64,000 nt of DNA from Apostichopus japonicus (Eukaryota > Echinodermata > Holothuroidea > Aspidochirotida > Stichopodidae). Below are positions 26,326-37,505 of the stretch, piece by piece. A program made the translations under genes and the position numbers. The notes beneath the pieces are model-generated. The model was not told the origin of the DNA. It made no database searches and was given only the letters and a program-made list of their open reading frames with translations. Every line of letters begins with the position of its first letter. Within the stretch, counting starts at the first letter, position 1. Location: NCBI RefSeq assembly GCF_037975245.1, contig NC_092572.1, positions 16,746,269 through 16,810,268 on the forward strand. Reading direction: 5' to 3'.

Positions 26326-27246
26326 TTAGTTTATATTGTTCTCTGTCTTTGGAGGAGTGAGCAGGTTCACCGTATTGACGTCCTCGAAGTCATCATCTGA
26401 GAGGGACTCGGAGGAACTGTCGCCAACGTTGGACACACCTTCCGCTACAGCATTTACCCACGGTTTCCGTTTCATTTTGCCCCTTTTGGGTCCACTCCGT
26501 TGGGATCCGCTCGCTGACGCTTTGCGTGTAGCTGTTCTGCATTGAGCTGCAAAATGGTTCTTCCTGTCGCATTTGGAACAGGTCTTTCCATATGCAGGAC
26601 ACTGGTACTTCCCAAAGACGTGTCTGTTCCCACGGTACTTGCATTTCTGAAGTCTGTCGTCTTGCCCGCTTTGTCGGAGCGCGTGCACCTCTGTTTTCGT
26701 CTCGATGGTCCTTATCCTTTCTCTGGATAGTTCCGCCGACTGGCACATATCCTCGCATGATTTCAGGGTAAGTTTCTGTGCCCGTAGTAATCGCTCTCTG
26801 AGTGCCGAATTTGTGATACCACACACGATCCTATCCTGGACAAGCGGGTCATGCAATGATTCAAAGTTATATGTTTGTGCCAGGACTTTGAGTTCAGTGA
26901 TGTATCTGTCCAACTGCTCCCCTGGCTCCTGAAATCTCGTGAAGAATTTGTATCTTTCTACAGTTTCATTTTGCTTTGGGTTGCAGTAGGCATCAAAGAG
27001 TGTGAGGAGCTCTCCAATTTTCGGGGAAACATCGGCAGCGCCTGCAGCTGGTACCGGTTTTATAGTCTCATATATCTCACGTCCGGTAGTGCCCATAAGA
27101 TAGAGGCACATTTTTCCTTTAACTTATCATCTTTGTCAGACATTGCCAGTTCTGCATATCTTGAATTCTTCTTTCCAGTGTTGCCATCTGCTTGCCAGTT
27201 TGGGAGAAGCAAAATCAATCTTCTCTGGTGGGGGAACTTTATCCAT
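26326..27246 (-). pseudogene. Gypsy gag with zinc knuckles, frameshifted
   Basis: The reading begins at an ATG at 27246 (MDKVPPPEKIDFASP), runs into the capsid-like region, shifts frame near 27130-27180 (YAELAMSDKDDKLKEK in another frame) and continues as a 261-codon open frame from 27111. Near residues 157-191 of that frame is a pair of zinc knuckles. The second (C178, C181, H186, C191) is intact, CX2CX4HX4C. The first has Arg at 160 where Cys is expected. The C-terminus is basic, then acidic. Gag would coat and package the element RNA. Confidence 0.85.
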
Positions 27247-27742
27247 ACTGTTATTGTAACTCGCGATCTTTTGGCAGAATTTAATTTCAGGAATCGTCTG
27301 AATGTTAATTTTAATTCTCCAATGTGTACACGGTTTTGTATTGTACCGGTACGTACAGTAACGCGATTGTTTTCTTTTCTTATTTTCACCTCACCAGACT
27401 GTTGTTTCACAAGGCTTTACTACTGTATTATCACCGTGCTGCAGTGCGTTCCCCTTTGTTGCATTATGAACTAGTCGAACACAGTTATATCTTACTGTTA
27501 TAGTTTAGCGTACAATCTGCAGTTCCTTTCTTTGCTTACCACATCACACTGCATTCTACGTTGCGTCTTGGATTACTGTACTGTTTTATCGCATAGTCCT
27601 ATACATACGATACTGTGTATGCTATTCTAACGGTGCATTCGCATAGCTGAATCTTAACGAATTGCTGACTAATTCACGGTGATATTCGGGTGATCAGTCC
27701 TTCGAATCTCGCAAGAATGGTCCTCAAAATTATCTTAAGTTT

Positions 27743-27755
27743 ACTTCTGACACCA
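27743..27755 (-). other. Primer-binding site for tRNA-Leu (Gypsy)
   Basis: The minus strand reads TGGTGTCAGAAGT directly inside the LTR boundary. It complements the ...CTGACACCA 3' end found in many tRNA-Leu and marks the start of minus-strand DNA synthesis. The tRNA identity rests on family knowledge. Confidence 0.7.
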
Positions 27756-27944
27756 TGTTTCAGTTTGTGGCCGTCGAGCGTGTCGTATAAAGAATATAGG
27801 AGGCGATCATTTATTTAGTTACAGACTATTTAGTTATTGTACTTCAGTAGCCATATTCAATGGAGTGCACAGACTCGTAGTGTGTAATATGAAGAGCAAG
27901 TACGGTAGCTCATACTGATTAGCTACATAAATGTACTTGTCACA
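27756..27944 (-). repeat. 5' LTR of the Gypsy element (~189 bp)
   Basis: The segment next to the primer-binding site starts with TG and ends with CA in both readings and contains AATAAA on the element sense strand (about 27806-27811, just before GATCGCC). The outer boundary is placed at ...TTGTCACA; because of the CACACA run it could lie two bases further right. No second LTR is present for confirmation. Confidence 0.65.
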
Positions 27945-28529
27945 CAGTGAGGCTGTGGTTTACAAATCCCGATGATCCAGTTTTGGCAAAGAACACCTTC
28001 AATTCTCTTCTCTTATTCTTAGTAACTTAACAGTTGCACTGGAGTGACATGCAATTATCAGTTTAACATGTTCCAAACAGTTCAGGAATACATTGGGGTA
28101 TGTCCTGTAGGTCAGTTTGGGAGGAATCAGCTGAGCTAAACAAAAGTAGTTTTCATCACTTTTCAGAGCCAGAGACAAAAAAACCCTCCCTGCTGACCCT
28201 TCTCTGGATGACGTTTCTGCAGGTAGGGCAAGCCAGACCAAGTGGACTGTGATCAGGGATACCAATACAACCTGCAGGAATCATAGATGCACCAAATTGG
28301 TCAAGCTTATCAAAATTGGTGACTGGAAATGTTGTTGCAGACGTAGGCCTGGTTACTGCTTACACAGTATTGCTCATATGTATTTACACACTGCACCTTG
28401 CATACTGAAATCTCTGAAAAGACATCTTTATGGACCTAAAATGATAATTGCATAGAATTTTGTTGTGGTTTATATTGTGACGACTATAAAAAGTATCATA
28501 TTGGTATTAAAAAAAAAAATCATCTCTCA
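27945..28529. other. Unassigned sequence
   Basis: No domain was recognised. Plus-strand frames around 28150-28455 are open for some 100 codons in total and Cys/His/Arg-rich, but have no homologue I can name and no clear splice sites. An A-run precedes the MITE at 28510. Confidence 0.4.
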
Positions 28530-28988
28530 CTTAAGGTGGCATACTCCTATTAGAGTCTATAGCAGTCCGCTTTATTGTTCTCCTTCAAGAAAAGTGCCAA
28601 AAAGCAGCAGGGGAACATCTTTTGTGACCTGTTATCAATCATGATCTAGTTTTTGTGGCTTGCATGTTGAAGAGCATGAATGGAAGTACATGTAGTGAGA
28701 AAATTGTGTCAATTGAGGCCATTTCAGACCCCTTTAAGGCCTGCCAGGAACAGCGTAGGAACACCGAGTGAAGAGGTTTGTTTACAAGTGACAAAAACTT
28801 CCGGCTCGGATAGCAAACAATCTACATGGTCATGATACGGAAAATTGATGGTGCCGTAAAAGGCTAACTTGACAGCTATCTGGTGATGGGTAGCGTTTAG
28901 CTAGTGAAAACTTCTATCTAGACTTAGTGATTTAGTGATTTAGTGTGTAAGTCAATGGGGCTTTTAATGGGCGTATGCTACCTGAAGG
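28530..28988 (+). mobile_element. MITE copy 2 (complete, ~459 bp)
   Basis: This is the best full copy. The left end is CTTAAGGTGGCATACTCC; the right end, read in reverse complement, is CCTTCAGGTAGCATACGCCC. That makes an imperfect terminal inverted repeat of about 18 bp, CTTnAGGTrGCATACnCC. The interior has no ORF. It splits a Mutator-like transposase relic: the sequence to its right (GGATTCTTGCCAGG) is uninterrupted in the related copy at about 40309. I could not fix a target-site duplication. Confidence 0.8.
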
Positions 28989-29491
28989 ATTCTTGCCAGG
29001 TTTGTTACTGTTTTATTAAGTTTTTAGATGGACAAGAGTTCACTCTTGTAGCTACATAGTGATTCCAAACACAACCTTTGATTCAAGTCCTACAATTCTT
29101 CCATATCAGAAAGACCTATAGGGTCGTCCCCACATCCATTGCTTGTCTCTCTGTGAGCCATCATAGCACTGTGATAGGCCCTTAATAGGGCTTGCAAATT
29201 AACTAACCTGTTTCCTGTAGATTCTGCAAACATGGTTTGTTGTGACTGAGTTGAAAATATCTCATGTCCTTTATCTGCTGGGTTAATTACTCTCTCATAC
29301 TCTTCCTTGCCGAGCCTTCTATAAGCAGGTTTGCAAGAGGAATTAGTTGCCATATCTGTATCAGAAGAGCTAGGAATATCACCAGTGCAATTGGCATCAG
29401 CTTCAGCAGCTGTTCAAGCAGTAAAGCCAAACCTGTTACCTGGCTTGAAGGTTGTTGCATGCCTATCAAACATGCCTTTCCTTCTACCCAT
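28989..29491 (-). pseudogene. Mutator-like transposase relic, N-terminal part (copy 1)
   Basis: The minus strand starts at ATG 29491 (MGRRKGMFDRHATTF, then KPGNRFGFTA), as in the copy at 40584. A long frame 29353-29090 contains NRLVNLQALLRAYHSAMMAHR, matching the NRLVNLE-type region of the large Mutator-like transposase-domain proteins common in marine invertebrates (Pfam Mutator-like transposase domain family, recalled from general knowledge). A stop and a frameshift separate the two parts, and MITE copy 2 cuts off the rest. It is non-functional. Confidence 0.6.
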
Positions 29492-30212
29492 TCTTCTAAA
29501 TACTAATCAGTTTTTATCCTTAAAATATACCAATTTTCCAGTGACGCATTCACTAGTTTTGTTTGTAAGCATTTATTGGAAGTCTAAGCAGTTGAATAGC
29601 TGCACATAGAATGATACAAGACAAGACTTATGCTGAGAAACTAGTCAATATGATTGACTACAACTAGTTTGGAATGTTGTTTGAACAGCTCCCTCATTCT
29701 AGATCTGGTCACAGCTAATAGCTCTCCTGAGTATTTTTTGCACCAAAATCTGACAAAATACCTTTGAAAAGCAGTGCCAAAGTAACAAGTAACTTTTTCT
29801 CTTTCACTTTAGAGCCACAGCTAAGGGCGCATGCTTACTGGATGCTGGGAGTGATAAAATTTTCAGAGGGAAGAAGGCCAACCAAGTTTCCACCAGAAGG
29901 GGTAAGTAGCACCAAACTGAGGGACCGTGCTTAAAACACATTGTGTGGACCCAAGAACAATTTAGACATTCAGTAGATGCCTGTCATGCTGATGGAATGA
30001 CTTCTTATCACACTAGGGAATATGTCAATCATTGGGCTCTCACTTGTTTAAAGTTCAGTACTGTATTATTCATATAGACTGTACAACATGTGTGAGACAC
30101 CATATGAAGATTCACCCAATAGACAGAGATACACAGAAATGATGTAAGTCACAACTTCTGAAACTATCATAAAAATGAGGTTTAATGTGGAGTTTAAATA
30201 TCTCAGCTGTTA
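29492..30212 (+). repeat. Duplicated block, copy A (5' flank of the transposase relic)
   Basis: Nearly the whole interval recurs at 34259-34994 in the same orientation with a few percent substitutions and small indels. Shared markers include CTTAAAATATACCAATTTTCC, the exon-like segment with its splice sites, and the sequence up to the MITE. Both blocks start at the ATG end of a transposase relic and end at a MITE copy. Confidence 0.85.
29813..29901 (+). other. Exon-like fragment with intact splice sites (copy A)
   Basis: A good acceptor (TTTTTCTCTTTCACTTTAG) precedes 89 bases that read, after 2 bases, as 29 open codons (PQLRAHAYWMLGVIKFSEG, then RRPTKFPPEG), followed by a strong donor GTAAGT. 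Entry phase is 2 bases of a split codon; exit is phase 0. The copy at 34596 keeps frame, length and both splice sites. I do not recognise the protein. It may be a captured host exon or an exon of the element itself. Confidence 0.5.
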
Positions 30213-30545
30213 CTTAAGGTGGCATACTCCTATTAGCATCTATATCAACCTGCACAAGTGTTCTCCTTCAGGAAAAGTTCCAAAGAGCAACAGGAGAACA
30301 TCTTTTTTTATATCTTATCAATTAGGATCTGGTTTTCTTGGTTTGGCTGTTATGGAGCATGAATGGATGTACAAGTGGTACAAAGATTGGGTCAGTTGAG
30401 GCAAATTTAGACCACTTTAGGCCTCCCTGGAGCAGCATATGAACATTGTTTACTGCTGAGTAAAGAGGTTTGTTTACAAGTGAGGAAAATTTCAAGCTCT
30501 CATAGCAAACAAAAAGTCTGCACAGTCATGATAAAGAAACTTGAG
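30213..30545 (+). mobile_element. MITE copy 3 (3' truncated)
   Basis: It starts with CTTAAGGTGGCATACTCC and follows the family through the TTGTTTACAAGTGAGG region to GTCATGATAAAGAAA, then loses similarity. The second terminal repeat is missing. It lies directly after duplicated block A. Confidence 0.75.
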
Positions 30546-32861
30546 GTTCAAATGAATGTGATAAATTAATTAGAATAAACCAAAAGCAAATAGAATAAAG
30601 GGTAATTTAAACCAAGAAATACTGCACGACGCAACTCACATGCATACCTGTAAATGTTACCCACGCTCGACGACACATACAACACTGACACGCAACTGGA
30701 AACACAGCATCACACGCATTAAAACAATCAAAGACCATTAACAGGGTGTACTGCTGAGTTTCTGGAGAAAGATTGTAAAACAAGCCACCTGCTGCTGATC
30801 AGAAACAAAGTCTAAACATTCAAGAGTTCTGCTGCCTCCATTGGTCTTTATTATAACTTTCTGTCAAATATCATTGGAGATATGGATATTTTGGCTTCCA
30901 GATTAAAGGTACAAAGCCAACATGTCTGGGAGGTAAATGCTCCTAAAAAGGTCAATGCCCGTTCACTGATGCACATATTATATGACATCACGGTCACGCC
31001 AATACATGTGTCCAAATGCTTCAAAGCATGCCTTTTTTTTCTTTGTTGATGTTGGATCTGGAAAATAACCATTTCATCCTTAATTAAAAGTCTTGAATTT
31101 TAATATATCAACACTGAGGGAACCCTGAAGGATTGATAATCCAACACAATCGTAGAATAGAAAAGGTGAGGGATTTCTCAACCAAGGCTTCCTATACAAT
31201 TGAGTTTTCTCCTGGCATGTTGAATCCAGTGTAATAACCATTGGCTGGAAACTCACTTCTGATTCTTTGGACTGCACATGATGGTAGCACAACCCTGACG
31301 TGTCTTGCTAGGATCCCCCAGCACCTTTGAACCTGTTGACCGTAGGCTATGTATCTGTACTGTACTGCCTAAAAAAAAATATTGAAAGTTCAAAATGTAT
31401 TAATGTTGGCCCATGATGTCCACAATAACAAGCAGGGATACAATGTACAGTTATGGTTACATTTGTTGTGAATTTACACCTTCCATATTTCATGAAACAT
31501 TCTTTTGTTCAGACAATTGATTTGCAAAACTCCAGGCCTAAGTACTAGCCTAGCAATAATGAGTATAAAATGACACATATGCCTACCTAACATGGCTGCA
31601 TAATGCAGCTTACGTCCCGAGCCAAACTTTCAGTATGCAACCAACACTACTACTACTAGTAGTACTATGCACCATACTGTACATGTATGAATACATAGCC
31701 AACACACAGTACATATGGGTTGTAAGGATTCTGTGGTTGTAAGTCACCGTAACACAACTCACAACATGGTTAAGGCAGTTCCGCAAATTCCAACCACACA
31801 TGCACAAAATGGACTGGATTTTGTTTGCTTCATTACTAAATTCTTACCACGTTGTATGCTCCTTGCAATAGTTCCGAATGGGTTTCTTCTTCGATATGTT
31901 GTGGAACTTCAATTTCGGCTCATTTGACAGGCTCGAACTGATACGGTTCTATATCCTAACAGTAACACCTCAGGTCCACCCTCAACATTTGGTTCAATAT
32001 TGGCATGATCCTCGCCTTCACTCTCAGCTTCGAATATTACAGTAGAAAGGGCACTCTATTTCTAGTACAATTTCACTGCCTGGTGAAGAACCACTATCAC
32101 TTTGAACTTCGGTTGCCACATTTGGTTCTAAATCTGACATTCGACGGGAAATTTAGATTTGATTTCGCGCTGACTTGTTATCGATTGTTTTGTGTATTTA
32201 TGTACACGTGTCGGAGTGTAGGTATGATGTTCGGAGGAAACAGCGAGAGCAAATCGTGTTCCTAAAATGTTGTCACATTAGGTCATGAGATTACGAAAAC
32301 AAATTTCGAAGGGAAAAATCAAGTTTTTAACTGGCAGAGTGGTTGATATATGTTCTAGAGAACATGCTTAAATGGATCCCAAAAATACAGGATGTTGAAA
32401 TTTTCGTGTCATGCCATAATCAGTAAGAATTTGAAAATTGCCATTTTAGACTCTATGAGCCTTAAGTATAGCTAAGGGGGTATTGGTTATGATATGTAAT
32501 CACGGAATATGACAAAAACGTCTCATCATTTTACCCTTGAGTGATTTGGGGGCAAATTTTGTGAAAAATCACCAAAATATCGCAATGTGGCACGAGATTG
32601 ACACGGAAGTAACAACACATTGGTACACCATGTGCCCCAAAATGCACTGACGAAGTAATAATTAGACTGGAAGAACATGTTCATGGCCTGTGGAGACCAC
32701 TGTACTACCTGTGTCTGTTGTTTTGATCTGTGTGTTATTGAGATGTGTAGTAGTACAAGTAAAGGATGGTATAAGGAGCCACTAATTTCAATGTTAAGCT
32801 ATAGAACAAGTAAAACCTGAGGAACTGAAGTTGTACATCTGGTGAGTAGTCTACTTTTATA
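30546..32861. other. AT-rich non-coding stretch
   Basis: No recognisable genes or elements. The short open frames here (for example 30851-31072 and 31610-31807 minus, 32005-32265 plus) show no domain and no convincing splice context. A small CTACTACTAC/GTAGTAGTA inverted tract occurs near 31650. Confidence 0.45.
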
Positions 32862-33540
32862 CAGTGAGGTGCTGATAGTCGTGATCGATTAATCGCCAGT
32901 AGTCGCGATTACACTTTGGAAGTTTGATTAATCGCTCTCAAAACCTAAGTTGCGATTACTGGACTAAAGCTAGCACTACACACAATCTGCTATTGAAAAA
33001 TAGCCTAACCTATCAAAAACAACACTTAAGCAGTTTGTCAGCAAATATCGCAAACACAGGTTCTTACAATGCTACACTAGAACTGTGCTGTGTTAAAAAT
33101 CAGTAAGCACCTGTTCAGGTTAGAGCCTAGCCTAGAAGGTGAACGTCCTTCTACAGAAAACTCTTGCATAGTAATCATCACACCGCTACAGGGTGTTGCA
33201 TCTATTCATTTTTTTGCTGTGATTAGTGCTAGTAGTTGTAGTAGCCTTGTAGATCCATTCCAAAGTTTTTGATTTACTTTGGAGGATTTTAAGAAATGTT
33301 GAATATTGAAATTTGTTGACAGTTTTTGTTTGGTAGATGTTTAAACATGAATTAGACATCACACATTAATACTTGAAAAAACAAATACGGACAGTGCACC
33401 ATGGAGAAAGATTTGTTTGACTGTATTTCTGCAATGTAGAAATGACAGTGATGATGCCATAACTGTAACCGAGTATCGCGAGAAGAGCTATGCGATTAAT
33501 CAACTACAAAAGTAAGAGTCGACTATCAGCACTAATACTG
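32862..33540. mobile_element. Non-autonomous hAT-like element (~680 bp)
   Basis: The left end is CAGTGAGGTGCTGATAGTCG followed by GATTAATCG-type sequence. The right end in reverse complement is CAGTATTAGTGCTGATAGTCG (21 bases, given as ends CAGTATTAG and TGCTGATAGTCG) followed by TGATTAATCGC. Such ends with GATTAATCG subterminal motifs are typical of hAT elements. No transposase is encoded. I found no clean 8-bp target duplication, so the family is inferred from the ends. Confidence 0.6.
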
Positions 33541-33722
33541 TGTACCTAGCAGAGCAAAATGCGACAGTCAGAATTTAAATGCATACATTACACGTAATAT
33601 ATGTGGTGTAAGAATCAGTTTTATTGAGACCCAGACTGCAATCAGAATAAGGATAGGCCTATATGCAGTAACACATTTGTAACTGGAAAGCTCACACCTT
33701 CACAATGTCAGACTAAGATTGG

Positions 33723-34015
33723 ATGGCATGGGCTGATGAAATAAATGCAAAAGTGGCAAAATATACATCAGCCCCAGCAAGTTACACAAAGGGATGCAGG
33801 ATGTGGACAGGTGCCTACACCATCAGTATGCCAGGGGCACCAGCATATGGCATTATCCGCACAATGCTATCCCTGGCAGCTAAGAGAAGAGCCACATTCC
33901 AGCATCTGCTCTTCAAAGTATTGTGCAAAGAAATTAATTTTGAAGTACCAAATCATTTCACATCTCCCACATACTGTATGCCACAACAGCCTATGCGTGG
34001 AGGTGTCACATCCAT
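33723..34015 (+). pseudogene. His-Me finger endonuclease zinc-loop relic (I-PpoI-like)
   Basis: Plus-strand frames encode GCRMWTGAY, then YGIIR, RRATFQHLLFKVLC, and after a shift of frame near 33955 SHLPHTVCHNSLCVEVSH. The pattern WTG...YG...R and then SHxxHxxxCHNxxC...H matches the zinc-binding loop of His-Me/I-PpoI-type homing endonucleases, a domain also found in multicopy invertebrate proteins. The frameshift breaks the conserved region and there is no intact protein. The right end merges into a transposase relic. Confidence 0.55.
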
Positions 34016-34258
34016 TGCTTGTGTCTCTGTGAGCCATCATAGCACTGTGACAGGCCCTTAATAAGACTTGCAAATTTACTAACCTGTTTATTGTAGATTT
34101 CGTCATATATCAGAGGAGAGTACTGCTTTAGTCAGTGCTCTGTAGAGAGACCTGTTTAGGTGTACTACATCAGAATGATAAGCTGCAGCCATTGTTCTAC
34201 TGGACCCATTACATGCCTTGCCATCAGCATCAGTTGTGAGGTACATGACCGTACCCAT
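34016..34258 (-). pseudogene. Mutator-like transposase relic (copy 2, internally deleted)
   Basis: Minus-strand pieces match copies 1 and 3: NRLVNLQVLLRACHSAMMAHR (34090-34020, 20 or so residues shared with copy 1) and LTTDADGKACNG with TMAAA (about 34243-34190), which in copy 3 lie far apart. A large internal deletion has joined them in altered order, next to an ATG-end remnant at 34258. It is non-functional. Confidence 0.55.
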
Positions 34259-34994
34259 TCTTCATAATAATAATCAGTTTTTATCCTTAAAATATACCAA
34301 TTTTCCAGTGACCTATTCACTAGTTTGTTTGTATACAAATGCTTATAAGCATTTATTGGAAGTCTAAGCAGTTGAATAGCTGCACATAGAATGATACAAG
34401 ACAAGACTTACACTGAGAAACTAGTCAATATCATCTACAACAACGATTTAGGAACGTTGTTTGAACAGCGCCCTCATTCTAGATCTGGTCACAGCTAGTA
34501 CATAGCTCTCCTGAGTATTTTTGCACCAACATCTGACAAAATACCTTTGAAAAGCAGTGCCAAAGTAACAAGTAACTTTTTCTCTTTCACTTTAGAGCCA
34601 CAGCTAAGGGCGCATGCTTACTGGATGCTGGGAGTGATAACATTTTCAGAGGGAAGAAGGCCAACCAAGTTTCCACCAGAGGGTGTAAGTAGCACCAAAC
34701 TGAGGGACTGTGCTTAAAACACATTCTGTGGACCCAAGAACAATTTAGACATTCAGTAGATGCCTGTCATGCTGATGGAATAACTTCTAATCACACTAGG
34801 GAATATGTCAACCATTGGGCTCTCACTTGTTTAAAGTTCAGTACTGTATTATTCATATAGACTGTACAACATGAGTGAGACACCATATGAAGATTCACAC
34901 AATAGACAGAGATAAACAAAAATGATATAAGTCATTACTTCTGAAACTATCATAAAAAGAGGTTTAAAGTGGATTTTAGAAATGTCAGCTGTTA
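34259..34994 (+). repeat. Duplicated block, copy B
   Basis: Direct repeat of 29492-30212, about 4.77 kb away, in the same order: 5' flank of the transposase relic, exon-like segment, then MITE. It differs by substitutions and a small insertion near 34330. Confidence 0.85.
34596..34684 (+). other. Exon-like fragment with intact splice sites (copy B)
   Basis: Same length (89 bases), frame, acceptor and donor as 29813-29901. Coding differences are one Lys-to-Thr change and synonymous changes in the last two codons (GAA GGG versus GAG GGT). No stop has appeared in either copy. Confidence 0.5.
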
Positions 34995-35130
34995 CTTAAG
35001 CTGGCATACTCCTATTACAGTAGCTTCTATATCAATCAGCGCCAAGTGTGCTTCTTCAGAAAAAGTGCCAAAAAGCAACAGGAGACATCTTTTTTGATAT
35101 GTCATCAATCACTGGACTGGTTTATGTTTT
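34995..35130 (+). mobile_element. MITE copy 4 (5' fragment)
   Basis: Starts CTTAAGCTGGCATACTCC and matches the family for about 135 bases before switching to a transposase C-terminal relic. Confidence 0.7.
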
Positions 35131-35139
35131 TAGTTCTAC

Positions 35140-35470
35140 CATGTAGCTTGTACTCTCCCTCTCTCTGAGTTGTGCTCTACTCCTTCTGTATGCTCTGTCT
35201 CTCTTATATAGTCTATCATACTGTTGTTTCCTTTGCATCTGTTTCAGAGTCTGGATACATGGACTATTTGAGCTCACCTCTAATCCTGCAGCTTCCATCT
35301 TCCTGGCTATGGACTCTTCAGGCCCTTTATTTGTAATGTTTGTGGCACTGTGGTCCCTGTACTGACTGTTGCGTGAAATGTTTGTGCTATGTTTTGGAAT
35401 GGAAACTCTAGAGCATTATTGACTACCTCTGCTTTTTGAGTGGAAGTCTGAAACTGAGTGGACCATAAAC
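35140..35470 (-). pseudogene. Mutator-like transposase relic, C-terminal part
   Basis: The minus strand encodes STQKAEVVNNALEFPFQN and, after a frameshift, HSATNITNKGPEESIARK, then QTLKQMQRKQQYDRLYKRD and a basic RRSRAQLRERE tail. This order (TQK.EAVN, then HSA...NNGP..S, then L..MQ...QY...YK) is the C-terminus of the same Mutator-like proteins whose N-terminal parts lie at 28989 and 39310. It is a separate broken piece downstream of copy 2 in element orientation, with MITE copy 4 and block B between them. Confidence 0.6.
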
Positions 35471-35999
35471 ATTTGCTGCAGGTGGGTGTCTCAGGTATTT
35501 CATTTACAGTACTGATTTGGCTTAACTCCTCTTTTCTGACTGAACCCCAAACACAGTGACATAAGTCTTAACTTGGCCAGGCTATCTTGGAGGTTGCAGT
35601 ACAAGCTATGTACCAGGAGGCACCCTTCCAGATAAGTGGGAGTGCTGTTTAACCATTAAAATAACAATGAATGGACATAAATAAACTTGGTTTACTTGCA
35701 GATTGCGAAAAATAGTTATTCTTAAGAGATGTAAATTTGGTTTTTTATTAGAGTTGAAGTATGAAACTTTGTTTCCGAGCGAAAACATGTTACTTGAAGC
35801 AAAATAAAGATGCCCCGCCCATTCTGCTAGGACGCTTCCATTTTTCAAAAATGCGTTTTCTCTTTTTATTTTTTTCTATTTTGTTTAATATAAATTTGGC
35901 ATGAGACATGTTAATCAGGTTAACTTTGATGGAATAATTTTATACCAGTGGAAAAACTTAACAGTTATTACTTTCATTTCGGATCATTTCCGAACAAGA
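35471..35999. other. Non-coding stretch
   Basis: No gene or element recognised. The 80-codon minus frame at 35606-35848 has no domain I know. Confidence 0.4.
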
Positions 36000-36007
36000 T
36001 AACACAC

Positions 36008-37497
36008 TAAGGGTGTGACCATTTAAACGATTAACTGTTTAACCGGCCGCAAATGCACTATCGGTTTAGAAAATCACAAACCGTATAAACGGAAAATTAA
36101 AAAAAAAAATCAAATACATTTTAAACATGAAAATTATTTAAAAATATGTAAAGAACTGAGTAATGTACTGCAAACTATCAATAAAAAACAGAAAAACGAT
36201 GTTTTAGGCATGAATAATGTGTTCAATATAACTATAGTATTAGGCCAATAGTCACAAGCTCATGATAGTGTCGTCAATTCGTTTTCTCAGTTTAAATTTG
36301 CAACATATATCACCCGTGTACACCGATCAATGGCATGGTGAAATCCAGTGTGAAAATATGTCGATGCCAAAAGACGCAAATGGTCGTTCTAGAAAGTATC
36401 GTAATAACATTAACAACACAAGGCCAGTTGGCTCTCTCAGGTCCGCACGTATACAGCCATTTTTTCCACACATGGTATTATACTGTGCATGCATTTTGGG
36501 CGGGACTGCGGCAAACATAAAAGAATATGAATGAAAATGATAAACCTTACGATATTTTTCACAAATATTGATGCTTAGATAAGTGCTTCCTCACAATCAA
36601 CGAGCCGCCCCAAAATTCGCTCCGCTCACGTAAAACTTCTATATATATATAACACGTGGAAAAAATTCGAGTTTTTACACGCATAATTCCCACTGACATT
36701 GGTCATAGAACATAAGTAGGTCATTGACATTTGAACTTGCCCAAGTTCATCGCATCATGGGAACGACACAACACATTGAACATGATGTTACATTCTTCCG
36801 CCATCTGGACTCAGAGTGTAAATTTTGGTGTAATATGCAAATTATGAATGGTACTGCGCTGCGCGGTAAAATTTAACCTATTGCGACAACAATTTTGGGA
36901 AGCTGTTGTTGAAGAAACTTTTGTATCAAATGTAAAGTACTGTATCATGTATGTGACACAAGAGAAGAAAATGAAATCGGAGGCTGCTACAACCCATCGC
37001 AAAACACGTGCGTAATTTGTTTTCTAAACATGACTTTTAATGAGTAATCAGGAAAGGTGGGTAAGTTTGTTAAGTTAGGCGAGTTTTTGTTTAAAAACTT
37101 TTGATAGATAGACAAATATATTGTTTTTTTTTCTTCAAAAGTTACGTTGTTGCCGAAGGCCGAGTTATATAAATTCAGTGATCTGAACTTCTGAAGACCA
37201 CGATATACTGATCAGGTGTGTTATTCTTTTCATCAATTATTACACGTAATGTTCGCAATATTATTGGGCCTAATTAGTAATTAACATACATTGATCGTTG
37301 TCTTGTTACCTGAATTGCTACTTTTTTGAAAAATAAAAAAAAACCCTTAATTATTGTACTCATGTCCTATTTTCATTAAAAGTTGAGTGACATTACTTCG
37401 AAAAAGCCGCAACCGGGAAACAGCGTTTAAAAGTTTAACCTACCGGCAGGTTATACGGTTAAATGGTTAGTGAAATATCCGTTAGGTCACACCCTTA
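36008..37497. mobile_element. Non-autonomous hAT element (~1.49 kb) with TIRs and 8-bp TSD
   Basis: The ends are perfect 13-bp inverted repeats, TAAGGGTGTGACC at the left and its complement GGTCACACCCTTA at the right. They are flanked by TAACACAC (36000-36007) and TAACACAA (37498-37505), a 7/8 match for the 8-bp duplication hAT transposases make. Subterminal sequences rich in TTTAAAC/GTTTAACC motifs occur at both ends. There is no transposase ORF; the small frames at 36262-36534 and 36327-36518 are not recognisable, so movement would need a transposase in trans. Confidence 0.78.
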
Positions 37498-37505
37498 TAA
37501 CACAA

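Larger units (their letters stand above)
25572..27944 (-). mobile_element. Ty3/Gypsy LTR retrotransposon, truncated in the RT domain
   Basis: Read on the minus strand the order is LTR (27944-27756), primer-binding site, gag, protease, and the start of reverse transcriptase, where the element stops at the PLE junction. The 3' half of pol (rest of RT, RNase H, integrase) and the second LTR are absent. Frameshifts in gag and an in-frame stop near the start of RT show it is inactive. Domain order and motifs are those of Ty3/Gypsy; the short LTR and gag style resemble the Mag-like lineage, which is inference. Confidence 0.88.

Noticed and set aside
29090-29353. Stand-alone 87-residue gene
   Set aside because: It is a piece of the Mutator-like transposase, matching copies 2 and 3, and is cut by a MITE.
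32854-33548. 8-bp target duplication for the hAT-like element
   Set aside because: Flanks CTTTTATA and TGTACCTA match at only 3 of 8 positions.
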